A DNA stretch of 64,000 nucleotides, from NCBI RefSeq assembly GCF_000263195.1, contig NC_018749.1:1-64000 (forward strand). Reading direction: 5' to 3'. Shown here piece by piece: positions 53,435-64,000 of the stretch. This DNA is from Emticicia oligotrophica DSM 17448. GTDB lineage: Bacteria; Bacteroidota; Bacteroidia; Cytophagales; Spirosomataceae. The notes below the pieces were generated by a model. That model made no database searches and was not told the origin of the DNA. It saw only the letters and a program-made list of their open reading frames with translations. Both the position numbers and the translations under genes were made by a program. The stretch's first letter is position 1. Each line of letters starts with the position of its first letter.

Positions 53435-54925
53435 TTATCTGTAATACACTTCATTTAACTTTAATTCACTTTTTAAACTTTTGATACTGGTATTTTTATC
53501 AATTACTACCAACTCCACCTCTAACATTTCTGCTAAATCTTCGATGTATTCGGTTGTAAGATTCTGGCTATAAACAGTATGATGTGCTCCGCCCGCCAAA
53601 ATCCATGCTTGCAAGCCAATTTCCATACTTGGTTGAGGCTTCCAAATAGCACGAGCTGTGGGTAACTTAGGGAAAGATTCTGTGACTTCAACCGCTTCTA
53701 CTTCGTTGACAATCAGACGGAAACGATTGCCTAAATCAACTAAAGAAACATTTAAAGCAGGGCCAGCAGATGCATTAAATACCAAGCGAACAGGGTCTTC
53801 TTTGCCACCAATCCCAAGCGGATGAACCTCGCATTTGACTGCTCCTTGTGCAATTGATGGACAAATTTCTAACATGTGCGAACCTAAGACCATCGAATCA
53901 GTTGGATGGAAATGATAGGTATAATCTTCCATGAACGAGTTTCCTCCCGGCATACCACTTGCCATTACTTTTAATACATGCACCATTGCCGAGGTTTTCC
54001 AATCGCCCTCGCCGCCATAACCATAACCAGCGGCCATCATACGTTGGGAACCAATGCCCGGAAGCTGTCGCATACCATGTAGGTCTTCAAACGTATTAGT
54101 ATAGGCAGAAAAACCACCATCTTCGAGGAATGCTTTTAAACCTAATTCTATTCTGGCAGCTTCAACGAGAGCACTTCTATGCTCACCGTTTTTGCTTAAT
54201 GAGGGCATTAATTCGTAGGTATCTTCATAGGCTTGAATAAGTTTATCAATTTCGTTTTCGGAAAACTGATTGATTACTTTGACCAAATCTCCCACGGCAT
54301 AAGTATTAACTTCAAAGCCAAATTTCATTTCAGCAGAAACCTTATCGCCATCAGTTACTGCAACATACCTCATATTATCACCAAAACGAGCAATTTTCAT
54401 GGTTTGCATTTTGTACTTCCCAATCGCAACACGAACCCAACTATTAATTTTTTCGAGTACCGATTCTGTTTGCCAATGCCCAACTACTACTTTGCGATTC
54501 AAACGCATTTTAGACAAAATATGCCCAAACTCTCGGTCGCCATGTGCCGATTGGTTCAAGTTCATGAAATCCATATCTATTTCAGAAAAAGGAATATCAC
54601 GATTGAATTGCGTATGAAGGTGTAGAATCGGAACTTGCAAAGCGTTAAGCCCACGAATCCACATTTTGGCAGGAGAAAAAGTATGCATCCAAGTAATAAT
54701 ACCCACGCAGTTGTGCGTAATATTGGCTGCTCTACAAATATTCAGAATCTCATCAGGTGTTTTTACAACAGGCTTAAATACTACTTTTACAGGTATTTTG
54801 GGTGAATTATTGAGAAAATCAGCAATAATTTTTGAATGTTCATCAACCTTGCGGAGTGTTTCTTCCCCGTACAGGTGCTGACTACCCGTTACGAACCAAA
54901 CCTCGAATTGTTTTAAATCAAGCAT
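53435..54925 (-). CDS. araA: L-arabinose isomerase
   Basis: A 496-residue enzyme converting L-arabinose to L-ribulose. FEVWFVTGSQHLYGEETL at the N-terminus, HTFSPAKMWIRGL near 83, QFNRDIPFSEIDMDFMNLNQ, GHWQTE near 155, and Mn ligands in ALVEAARIELGLKAFLEDG (Glu ~306) and MEDYTYHFHP (Glu, His ~350). Start taken as the ATG at 54925; three extra codons upstream would need TTG. It overlaps the end of araB by 8 bp, so the two are coupled. Confidence 0.96.
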   Translation of the reverse strand: MLDLKQFEVWFVTGSQHLYGEETLRKVDEHSKIIADFLNNSPKIPVKVVFKPVVKTPDEILNICRAANITHNCVGIITWMHTFSPAKMWIRGLNALQVPILHLHTQFNRDIPFSEIDMDFMNLNQSAHGDREFGHILSKMRLNRKVVVGHWQTESVLEKINSWVRVAIGKYKMQTMKIARFGDNMRYVAVTDGDKVSAEMKFGFEVNTYAVGDLVKVINQFSENEIDKLIQAYEDTYELMPSLSKNGEHRSALVEAARIELGLKAFLEDGGFSAYTNTFEDLHGMRQLPGIGSQRMMAAGYGYGGEGDWKTSAMVHVLKVMASGMPGGNSFMEDYTYHFHPTDSMVLGSHMLEICPSIAQGAVKCEVHPLGIGGKEDPVRLVFNASAGPALNVSLVDLGNRFRLIVNEVEAVEVTESFPKLPTARAIWKPQPSMEIGLQAWILAGGAHHTVYSQNLTTEYIEDLAEMLEVELVVIDKNTSIKSLKSELKLNEVYYR

Positions 54926-56561
54926 TTTTTTCAATGAATTTTCCTAAACTTTGATATTTTCGATATAATTTCTGATAAACTTCTACGAAGTTGGGGCGGG
55001 GTTCATAACGAGCATCGAAGCCCGAACCCATCGCTTTTTGTGCATCAAATAAGTTTGCATGAACACCCGCAGCAACCGAAGCATTCATTGCAGCACCAAG
55101 AGCACAAGCTTGGTCGGAACTGGCAACTTTGATTGGCATATTCAGTACATCTGAGAGCGTTTGCATGACAAAAGGAGATTTTTTGGCAACCCCACCAATA
55201 GCAATTACTTGCTTAATAGGTACACCCTCTTCAATAAATCTATCTACAATAGCTTTTGAGCCAAAGGCTGTTGCTTCAACAATCATCTTGAATAGCTTAA
55301 TGGCATCAGTACCTAAATTTAGGCCCATAAATGCCGCTTTGAGTTCATGGTTTGCGTCAGGTGTTCTTCGTCCATTAATCCAATCGGTAGCTACTGGGTC
55401 ATTTTCGGTAATAGGTATGAGAGAAGCCTTTTCGGATAAATAAGGGATAAGTTTTTGCACTAATTCATCGGCAGCTTTTTCTCCTAAAAGTTCTCTAACA
55501 GGCTCAGAGATAATTTTTTGAAACCAAGCATAATAATCGCCGTAAGCTGATTGTCCGGCTTCCATTCCTAACATATTCGGAATAATCGAACCATCTACTT
55601 GACCACAAATTCCTCGAATGAGCAAATGACCGATTTCTTCATTGGGAGCAATTAGCATATCGCAAGTTGAAGTGCCCATCACCCGCACAAAATCGTAAGG
55701 TTCAATTTCTGCACCAACGGCTCCCATGTGGCAATCAAAAGCTCCAACACCTATAGATACATCTTCAGGAAGGCCTAATTTAATAGCCCATTCCTTGGAA
55801 ATGATGCCCATAGTTTCATTAGAAGTATATGTTTGACTAAAAAGTCGTTCTCTTAAACCTGTCAATAAAGGGTCAAGTTTTGTAAGAAATTCCTCTGATG
55901 GAAGTCCTTCAAACTCTTGATGCCACATAGCTTTATGACCAGCTGCACAGCGTGAACGCTTCAAGGTGAGTGGGTTTGTATTACCTGTCAGCACCGCAGA
56001 AATCCAATCACAATGTTCTACCCACGAAAAAGCCTTTTCACGAATCGCAGCATCTACTCGAAGGGTTCGCAGAATCTTTGCCCAAAACCACTCTGAAGAA
56101 TAAATCCCACCCACATATTTGGTAAAGTCGGTGCTCCATGTATGGGCTAATTGGTTGATTTCTTCTGCTTCAGTGTTGGCGGTATGGTCTTTCCATAGAA
56201 TAAACATACCGTTTGGATTTTCAGAGAATTCTGGTAAAAGAGCCAAAGGAGTACCTTTTTTATCAACTGCTACGGGCGTTGAGCCAGTTGTATCAATTGA
56301 AATACCAACAATACTTTTTTTGATTTCGTCAGAAAGTCCTTCTAAAGCACCTTTTATTGCACTTTCAAGGCCTTCGAGATAATCAAGTGGGTGTTGTCTG
56401 AATTGTGAAATAGATGGATTGCAGAATAAACCATTTTTCCATCGTTCATAATAATGGACTGCAGTTCCAACATTTTCACCAGTTTGTGTATCGACTACCA
56501 ATGCTCGTACCGAATCAGTTCCGTAATCAAGACCTATGGTATATTTCTTTGACATTTTCAT
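54918..56561 (-). CDS. araB: ribulokinase
   Basis: A 547-residue FGGY-family kinase phosphorylating L-ribulose. N-terminal ATP-site TIGLDYGTDSVRALVVD, SIDTTGSTPVAVD near 95, the long insert with LKRSRCAAGHKAMWHQ near 205, GVGAFDCHMGAVGAE near 272, GTSTCDML, and C-terminal IAIGGVAKKSPFVMQTLSDV near 450. Start at 56561 or at the internal ATG 56555. Two palindromes with TGACACA half-sites lie immediately upstream, presumably operators. First gene of the araBA unit. Confidence 0.96.
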   Translation of the reverse strand: MKMSKKYTIGLDYGTDSVRALVVDTQTGENVGTAVHYYERWKNGLFCNPSISQFRQHPLDYLEGLESAIKGALEGLSDEIKKSIVGISIDTTGSTPVAVDKKGTPLALLPEFSENPNGMFILWKDHTANTEAEEINQLAHTWSTDFTKYVGGIYSSEWFWAKILRTLRVDAAIREKAFSWVEHCDWISAVLTGNTNPLTLKRSRCAAGHKAMWHQEFEGLPSEEFLTKLDPLLTGLRERLFSQTYTSNETMGIISKEWAIKLGLPEDVSIGVGAFDCHMGAVGAEIEPYDFVRVMGTSTCDMLIAPNEEIGHLLIRGICGQVDGSIIPNMLGMEAGQSAYGDYYAWFQKIISEPVRELLGEKAADELVQKLIPYLSEKASLIPITENDPVATDWINGRRTPDANHELKAAFMGLNLGTDAIKLFKMIVEATAFGSKAIVDRFIEEGVPIKQVIAIGGVAKKSPFVMQTLSDVLNMPIKVASSDQACALGAAMNASVAAGVHANLFDAQKAMGSGFDARYEPRPNFVEVYQKLYRKYQSLGKFIEKNA

Positions 56562-56562
56562 T

Positions 56563-56579
56563 TGTGTTATTTTGACACA
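56563..56579. promoter_or_regulatory. putative AraR operator 1
   Basis: tgtgttattttgacaca, an imperfect palindrome directly in front of the araB start codon. It shares the half-site TGACACATT with operator 2, 25 bp away. Binding here would block transcription or initiation of araBA. Confidence 0.6.
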
Positions 56580-56587
56580 TTAATATT

Positions 56588-56604
56588 CGTGTAAATATGA
56601 CACA
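56588..56604. promoter_or_regulatory. putative AraR operator 2
   Basis: cgtgtaaatatgacaca, second imperfect palindrome of the same type, 25 bp (about 2.4 helical turns) from operator 1, within the 92-bp space between araB and the Nudix-type regulator. Confidence 0.6.
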
Positions 56605-56653
56605 TTTTTATTTATTTCCAAAGTATTTTAATTTTTTAATGAAAATTTATTAT

Positions 56654-57352
56654 TTATCTCATTGAATCGGAGATAAAATAATGGAAGGCATTAAACTGTC
56701 TTTGATATTTATCTTTGTCGAGCTGGTAGAGAATTGCCTTTTTTGTAGCTGAATTCTGATTTTTTTCACCAGTATCAATCAGAAGGTTAGTAGAAAGAAT
56801 TTTTCGGCTAAAATTTCTTCTATCAAGTGGGGTATCATAAATAGCTTCGTATAATTTCTGAAGTTGTGGAATGGTAAATTTTTCGGGTAAAAGTTCAAAT
56901 CCAATAGGGTGCAGGGCCGCTTTATAACGTAATTGTTCTAAAGCTAAATCGACCATTTGGTTATGGTCAAAAATAAGGTTTGGTCTATTTTTTAAATCAA
57001 TCCAATAAGCGTTTTGTGCTTTGGCAGAATCTTGATTATGAGCGTGGATATTGATTAAGGCAAAAAAACAAATTGAAATTGTACGCTCAACTGGGTCTCT
57101 ATCAACTTTTCCGAAAGTCTTAATTTCTTCAAAATAAATATCTTGTAAACCTGTCAAATCGTATAATATGCGATTAGCGGCAACTTCAAGGTCTTCATTT
57201 CCTTCTAAAAAACCACCCATTAAAGACCATTTACCTTTTTCTGGTTCAAAATTTCTTTTAATTAATAAGAGTTTAAGGGCTTCACCATCAAAGCCAAAAA
57301 CTATACAATCAAGAGCTACAAGTATTCGAGTTGAATGAGGGTACTTATCCAT
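56654..57352 (-). CDS. araR: Nudix-type transcriptional regulator of arabinose use
   Basis: A 232-residue protein: an N-terminal Nudix-fold domain (VALDCIVFGFDGEALKLLLI, then KGKWSLMGGFLEGNEDLEVA) whose Nudix box lacks the full REUxEE catalytic signature (AANRILYDLTGL), so it probably binds rather than hydrolyses ligand, and a C-terminal winged helix (FTIPQLQKLYEAIYDTPLDR, NFSRKILS). Bacteroidota use such a Nudix-wHTH protein as the arabinose repressor AraR. It sits directly upstream of araB with two palindromes between them, which supports that role. Confidence 0.85.
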   Translation of the reverse strand: MDKYPHSTRILVALDCIVFGFDGEALKLLLIKRNFEPEKGKWSLMGGFLEGNEDLEVAANRILYDLTGLQDIYFEEIKTFGKVDRDPVERTISICFFALINIHAHNQDSAKAQNAYWIDLKNRPNLIFDHNQMVDLALEQLRYKAALHPIGFELLPEKFTIPQLQKLYEAIYDTPLDRRNFSRKILSTNLLIDTGEKNQNSATKKAILYQLDKDKYQRQFNAFHYFISDSMR

Positions 57353-57401
57353 CTATTTTTTGCAAGCATTAAAATTTAGTTTGCAATTTGGTTAGTGTTT
57401 T

Positions 57402-57444
57402 TAATAAAATTAGTGAAAATATATAATCTCCACTAATTTTATTA
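57402..57444. terminator. 14-bp perfect stem hairpin between GH51 and araR
   Basis: taataaaattagtg / cactaattttatta with a 15-base loop, 92 bp after the GH51 stop. It probably separates the GH51 transcript from the regulator gene. Confidence 0.55.
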
Positions 57445-57535
57445 AATAAACAATGTTCTTTCTTTTATAAATGAAATACAAGACGGCATTTCATGCTCAT
57501 ACAATCTTGTATTAAAATAGGGCTAACAAGATACG

Positions 57536-59077
57536 TTACTTTGAAAGATTTAACACAATCACTGAAAAAGCAGGAATGGTTAGTTTTAAAACTCCTTTTT
57601 CAAATTTTACGCCACTAAAATCTTTGATTGCTATTTTATTAGGTTGTTCAAAGCTATTGTGGTCATCAATTTTAGAAGAAGCTAATATTTTGCCTGAAAC
57701 TTTAGAAAAATCTTCACCTCTTAAATTAATTGTTACTTCATGCGATTTCGTATAATCAATGTTTGTCAAAGAAATATTCAAATTTCCTGATGCATCTTTA
57801 GAAGCCGAAGATGAAACTGCCGTTAATTTTTTACCATTAAATTCGTAATTTGGCGATTCGATATTCATTGGTACGAGCATTGCATCTTGATGCACATTAT
57901 ACATTTTCATCACATGATAGGTTGGCGTCAGTAACATTTTTTCTTCGTTAGTCAAAATGACCGCCTGTAAAACATTTACAATTTGTGCCAAGTTTGCTCC
58001 ACGTACACGTTCTGCATGATTATTAAAAATATTGAGTGTTAGACCAGCAATCACCGCATCACGCATGGTATTTTGTTGATAGAGGAAACCTGGGTTTGTA
58101 CCTTGTTCAACATCATACCAACCGCCCCACTCATCAACTATTAATGCAATTTTCTTTTGTGGGTCATATTTATCCATGATGGTGCTGTGTCCTTTGATGA
58201 ACTCGTCCATTTTCCAAGCTTCATCCATCGTTTTGAAATATTGAGTTTCAGTAAAGCCAACGGCAGGGCCTTTAGTCTCTTTCCAACTCAAAACAGAATA
58301 ATGGTGTAGAGCCACCCCATCCATCATGTGATGAGGGATATTTTTCATTAGTGTTTCTGTCCAATCATATTGGCCATCACTTGCACCAGAGGCAATTTTA
58401 TAAAGTTTGGCATCTTTTGAGTCAGACATAAAAGTGGCATATTGACGGTAAATATTTGAATAGTATTCTGCCGTCATATTACCTCCACACCCCCACGCTT
58501 CATTTCCAACGCCCCAAAGTTTTACATTCCATGGGTTTTGGCGACCATTTTGTTTACGAAGTTCTGCCATTGGACTACCTCCTGGATGATTTACATACGA
58601 AACCCAATCTGATAAGTCTTTTACAGTGCCACTTCCTACATTTCCAGCCAAATATGGTTCTGCTCCAATTCTTTCGCAAAGGTCAAGAAAATCATGTGTA
58701 CCGAAGCTATTATCTTCTGTAACTCCTCCCCACCACATATTAACCATTTTAGGACGCTTATCTTTTGGCCCAATACCATCTTTCCATTGATAGGCATCCG
58801 CAAAACAACCACCCGGCCAACGCAAATTTGGCACTTTCAATTCTTTAAGTGCTTGAATTACATCATTTCTAACACCAGCAGTATTTGGAATTTTTGTATT
58901 TCCTTCGCCTACATACATTCCACCGTAGATACAACGACCAAGGTGTTCGGCAAAATGTCCATAGATATGTTTATTAATTTTTGTTTTAGCCAAATCAGTA
59001 TTTAGCGTGATTTTGGTTTGGGCTGATAAAGTTAAAGTAAAGCAGCCTGTTAAGATTGATAGAATTATTTTTTTCAC
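57536..59077 (-). CDS. alpha-L-arabinofuranosidase, GH51
   Basis: A 513-residue exported GH51 enzyme that removes arabinofuranosyl side chains from arabinoxylan or arabinan. Signal peptide MKKIILSILTGCFTLTLSAQ; NLRWPGGCFADAYQWKDGIG near 85; acid/base Glu in WGVGNEAWGCGGN near 190; nucleophile Glu in ALIVDEWGGWYDVEQG near 315; C-terminal beta-sandwich ending ILNLSK. Free arabinose then feeds AraA/B/D encoded downstream. Export into the periplasm fits the neighbouring exported esterases. Confidence 0.95.
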   Translation of the reverse strand: MKKIILSILTGCFTLTLSAQTKITLNTDLAKTKINKHIYGHFAEHLGRCIYGGMYVGEGNTKIPNTAGVRNDVIQALKELKVPNLRWPGGCFADAYQWKDGIGPKDKRPKMVNMWWGGVTEDNSFGTHDFLDLCERIGAEPYLAGNVGSGTVKDLSDWVSYVNHPGGSPMAELRKQNGRQNPWNVKLWGVGNEAWGCGGNMTAEYYSNIYRQYATFMSDSKDAKLYKIASGASDGQYDWTETLMKNIPHHMMDGVALHHYSVLSWKETKGPAVGFTETQYFKTMDEAWKMDEFIKGHSTIMDKYDPQKKIALIVDEWGGWYDVEQGTNPGFLYQQNTMRDAVIAGLTLNIFNNHAERVRGANLAQIVNVLQAVILTNEEKMLLTPTYHVMKMYNVHQDAMLVPMNIESPNYEFNGKKLTAVSSSASKDASGNLNISLTNIDYTKSHEVTINLRGEDFSKVSGKILASSKIDDHNSFEQPNKIAIKDFSGVKFEKGVLKLTIPAFSVIVLNLSK

Positions 59078-59095
59078 TTTAATAAATGATTGGTT

Positions 59096-61051
<1,956 letters not shown>

Positions 61052-61077
61052 TCAGTTTTTAAAAGTGTCTGTAAAGT

Positions 61078-62232
<1,155 letters not shown>

Positions 62233-62332
62233 CTAATGGCACAGAGTACCAACACATATTTTACTTTGGCTTTCAGCGTTAATCAACGTTTCTGAAAGAC
62301 TCCATATAATCTGCGTTCTATACTTTTTATAA

Positions 62333-63487
62333 TTATTTAAACAAAATAGGCAAAGTCTCGTTGAGATACTTTTTCACGTTCATCCAAGTATGTCCGCCAT
62401 CGGTTACATAGCTTTTAAATTTAATTTTCTTTTCTTTTAAATAATTTTCCCACTCAGTAGTACCTTTATAAAGGAAGTCATCTGTACCAATTCCCGAAAA
62501 AAGTAACTTAAAATCTTTGTTAGTTTTTACGGGATTTTCGGTAATGTTTGTAAAACTCTTATCCATTTCGGCGGGAGAAATGTAGGATGCATAGCTACAC
62601 ACGTAGGCAAATTTATCAACGTTGTTAAAGGCGGTGCGGAGCGTTTGTCCACCTCCACGAGAGAAACCACCTATCGCACGATTATCACGATTTGCAATAA
62701 CTCGATAATTTTTTTCTACGTAAGGAATAACTTTCGTAATGAGGTCGGTCTCAAATAACTTCATACGTTTGAGGGCATCTTCACCATCACGGCTCATCAC
62801 ATCAGAGGGTTTATCTTTACCAGTTTGTTCAGCAATTCTTGCTAAAGGATTTCCGTAAGGCATTACGACAATCATTGGCTTTGCTTTTCCTTGAGCAATC
62901 ATATTATCCAGCATCAGATTTACTTTTCCTACTTTCCAAAAGGTTTCTTCTGTATCGGTTGTACCACTGATTAAGTAATAAACTGGATATTTTTTAGCCG
63001 TTTCTTTATTGTATCCTGGTGGTGTATATACCACAAGCGTACCCGTAGAACTTTCTACAGAAGGATAATATTCATAATTAATAGAGCCATGAGGCACATT
63101 TTGAAGAGCATAAATAGCTGGCGAATCAGAAGGAATTTCAACTAAACTTGCTTTAAAACGTTCGTTTGGAAATAAATACGTATTAGAAGGGTCGCTTATG
63201 GTTACACCATCAACTTTGAATCCATAAGGATAAATATCTGGCTTGATTGGACCTACCGTAATTGACCAAACACCGTTCTCGCCTTTAGTCATAGGTACAT
63301 TTGCAGAGCCAAATTGATTGCCATCAAGTAAAACGCTTGTAGCATTTGGAGCTAAATAGGAGAAAGTTACTGTTTTATCAGGGTTTACTTTCGGCGAAAC
63401 AACAATCGGGCCTCGTGGGGCTTGCCCTTGTGCTGTAAATGCACCCAAAATCAGCCCGAAATAGATTAAAAAGTATTTGTTTTTCAT
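62333..63487 (-). CDS. CE1-type esterase with N-terminal E-set domain
   Basis: A 384-residue exported esterase, started at 63487 (MKNKYFLIYFGLILGAFTAQ, signal peptide); the longer frame would overlap the upstream gene. E-set domain ~30-115 (TFSYLAPNATSVLLDGNQFG), then CE1 with YYLISGTTDTEETFWKVGKV, nucleophile in IGGFSRGGGQTLRTAF near 260 (Ser in GFSRG) and C-terminal DGGHTWMNVKKYLNE with catalytic His. The elbow is GxSxG with Phe and Arg (GFSRG), unlike the GLSMG of its paralogues, hinting at another substrate. Confidence 0.9.
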   Translation of the reverse strand: MKNKYFLIYFGLILGAFTAQGQAPRGPIVVSPKVNPDKTVTFSYLAPNATSVLLDGNQFGSANVPMTKGENGVWSITVGPIKPDIYPYGFKVDGVTISDPSNTYLFPNERFKASLVEIPSDSPAIYALQNVPHGSINYEYYPSVESSTGTLVVYTPPGYNKETAKKYPVYYLISGTTDTEETFWKVGKVNLMLDNMIAQGKAKPMIVVMPYGNPLARIAEQTGKDKPSDVMSRDGEDALKRMKLFETDLITKVIPYVEKNYRVIANRDNRAIGGFSRGGGQTLRTAFNNVDKFAYVCSYASYISPAEMDKSFTNITENPVKTNKDFKLLFSGIGTDDFLYKGTTEWENYLKEKKIKFKSYVTDGGHTWMNVKKYLNETLPILFK

Positions 63488-63516
63488 AGTTATAGAGAAT
63501 TTAATTGATATCGTTT

Positions 63517-64000
63517 TTAGAGTAGTTTGTTTCGCTCCATCCAATCAAATAATGGATTCATCCAACCTTTATGACGGAAGATAAATCCGTGGTCGCCTTT
63601 CGGAAAAATATGCATTTCTACTTCTACTTTATTTTTTCGAAGGTTTTCAAAATACTGAATACTATTATCAACATCTACCACTTTATCGTCGGCGGTATGA
63701 GTAAGCCACGTAATTGGTGTATTTGTTTTTATCTGTAATTCATTTGAAAATAAATCTTTATCTTCCGTTGTAGGGGTTTTACCAAGAAGGGCATCACGCG
63801 AACCACCGTGTGTTAGACCATCTTGCATAGTAATGACCGGGTAAACCAGTACCTGAAAATCTGGTCTGAGATTGGTATTTTGAAGGTTTTCTATGTATGA
63901 TTTTTCGAAATGAGTAGCCGCTGTACTCGCCAGATGTCCACCTGCACTAAACCCCATCACACCAATTTTATTTTTATCAATGCCATATTTTTCGGCATTT
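63517..64000 (-). CDS. alpha/beta hydrolase (BD-FAE/acetyl esterase type), partial
   Basis: The C-terminal 161 codons of a serine esterase; the 5' end lies beyond the window. It contains KIGVMGFSAGGHLASTAATH (GFSAG elbow), VLVYPVITMQDGLTHGGSRD, the acid in WLTHTADDKVVDVDNS and the His in FPKGDHGFIFRHKGW, so the visible catalytic residues are intact. Family members deacetylate xylan or cut feruloyl esters. It is the most upstream gene seen of the hemicellulose cluster. Confidence 0.9.
   Translation of the reverse strand, partial: NAEKYGIDKNKIGVMGFSAGGHLASTAATHFEKSYIENLQNTNLRPDFQVLVYPVITMQDGLTHGGSRDALLGKTPTTEDKDLFSNELQIKTNTPITWLTHTADDKVVDVDNSIQYFENLRKNKVEVEMHIFPKGDHGFIFRHKGWMNPLFDWMERNKLL

Overview
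The window looks like the chromosome of a Bacteroidota bacterium, probably Cytophagales (Spirosomaceae-like; inferred). The grounds are low GC, GG-leader peptides with an LSREQMK-type motif, LytS/LytTR regulation, TlpA and VKOR thioredoxins, a T9SS-type tail fragment, a Nudix-type arabinose regulator and CE1 esterases with an E-set domain. No rRNA, tRNA or CRISPR array was seen. REGION 1 (0.1-3.6 kb, minus strand): a uroporphyrinogen-decarboxylase-like gene followed by an A-T-TE NRPS-like synthetase. REGION 2 (4.1-17.3 kb, minus): a GH3 glycosidase, then an eight-enzyme cluster for ring hydroxylation and meta-cleavage of an unknown aromatic compound (extradiol dioxygenase, alpha/beta hydrolase, HisD-like dehydrogenase, SDR, cyclase, ABM protein, FAD monooxygenase, FAH hydrolase) with a DUF1349 lipoprotein and an AraC regulator upstream. 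Small interspersed repeats occupy its gene borders and have entered coding sequence. REGION 3 (17.9-45.1 kb, mostly plus) is an accessory island. It opens with a serine resolvase and an IS256-type transposase abutting an N-terminally truncated lanthipeptide dehydratase. A LanC-like protein without zinc ligands and a Cys-less Thr/Ser-rich mini-ORF follow on the other strand. Next come a LytS kinase and LytTR regulator, then a peptide system: five GG-leader precursors with 4 or 6 cysteines, two C39-like/VKOR/thioredoxin fusions, three TlpA oxidoreductases, a DUF6734 protein and a C39-ABC/HlyD/TolC exporter. Both transcription units start with the same ~48-bp element carrying direct repeats at 21-bp spacing, which fits control by the adjacent LytTR regulator. 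I read this as a secreted, disulfide-stabilised bacteriocin-like peptide system; it is the best candidate for something undescribed. A Kiwa anti-phage pair (kwaA-kwaB) closes the island. REGION 4 (45.1-53.4 kb) is a scrapyard: IS110 and IS3 elements, an IS3 remnant, ruins of cas6, cas4 and cas1, an outer-membrane-protein fragment, a truncated transaldolase and two DUF4143-type ATPases. REGION 5 (51.4-64 kb, minus): L-arabinose and arabinoxylan use, with araD, araA, araB, a Nudix-type AraR, a GH51 arabinofuranosidase, three CE1-type esterase proteins (one with two catalytic domains) and a partial esterase cut by the window end. One ATPase gene has split araD from araBA.
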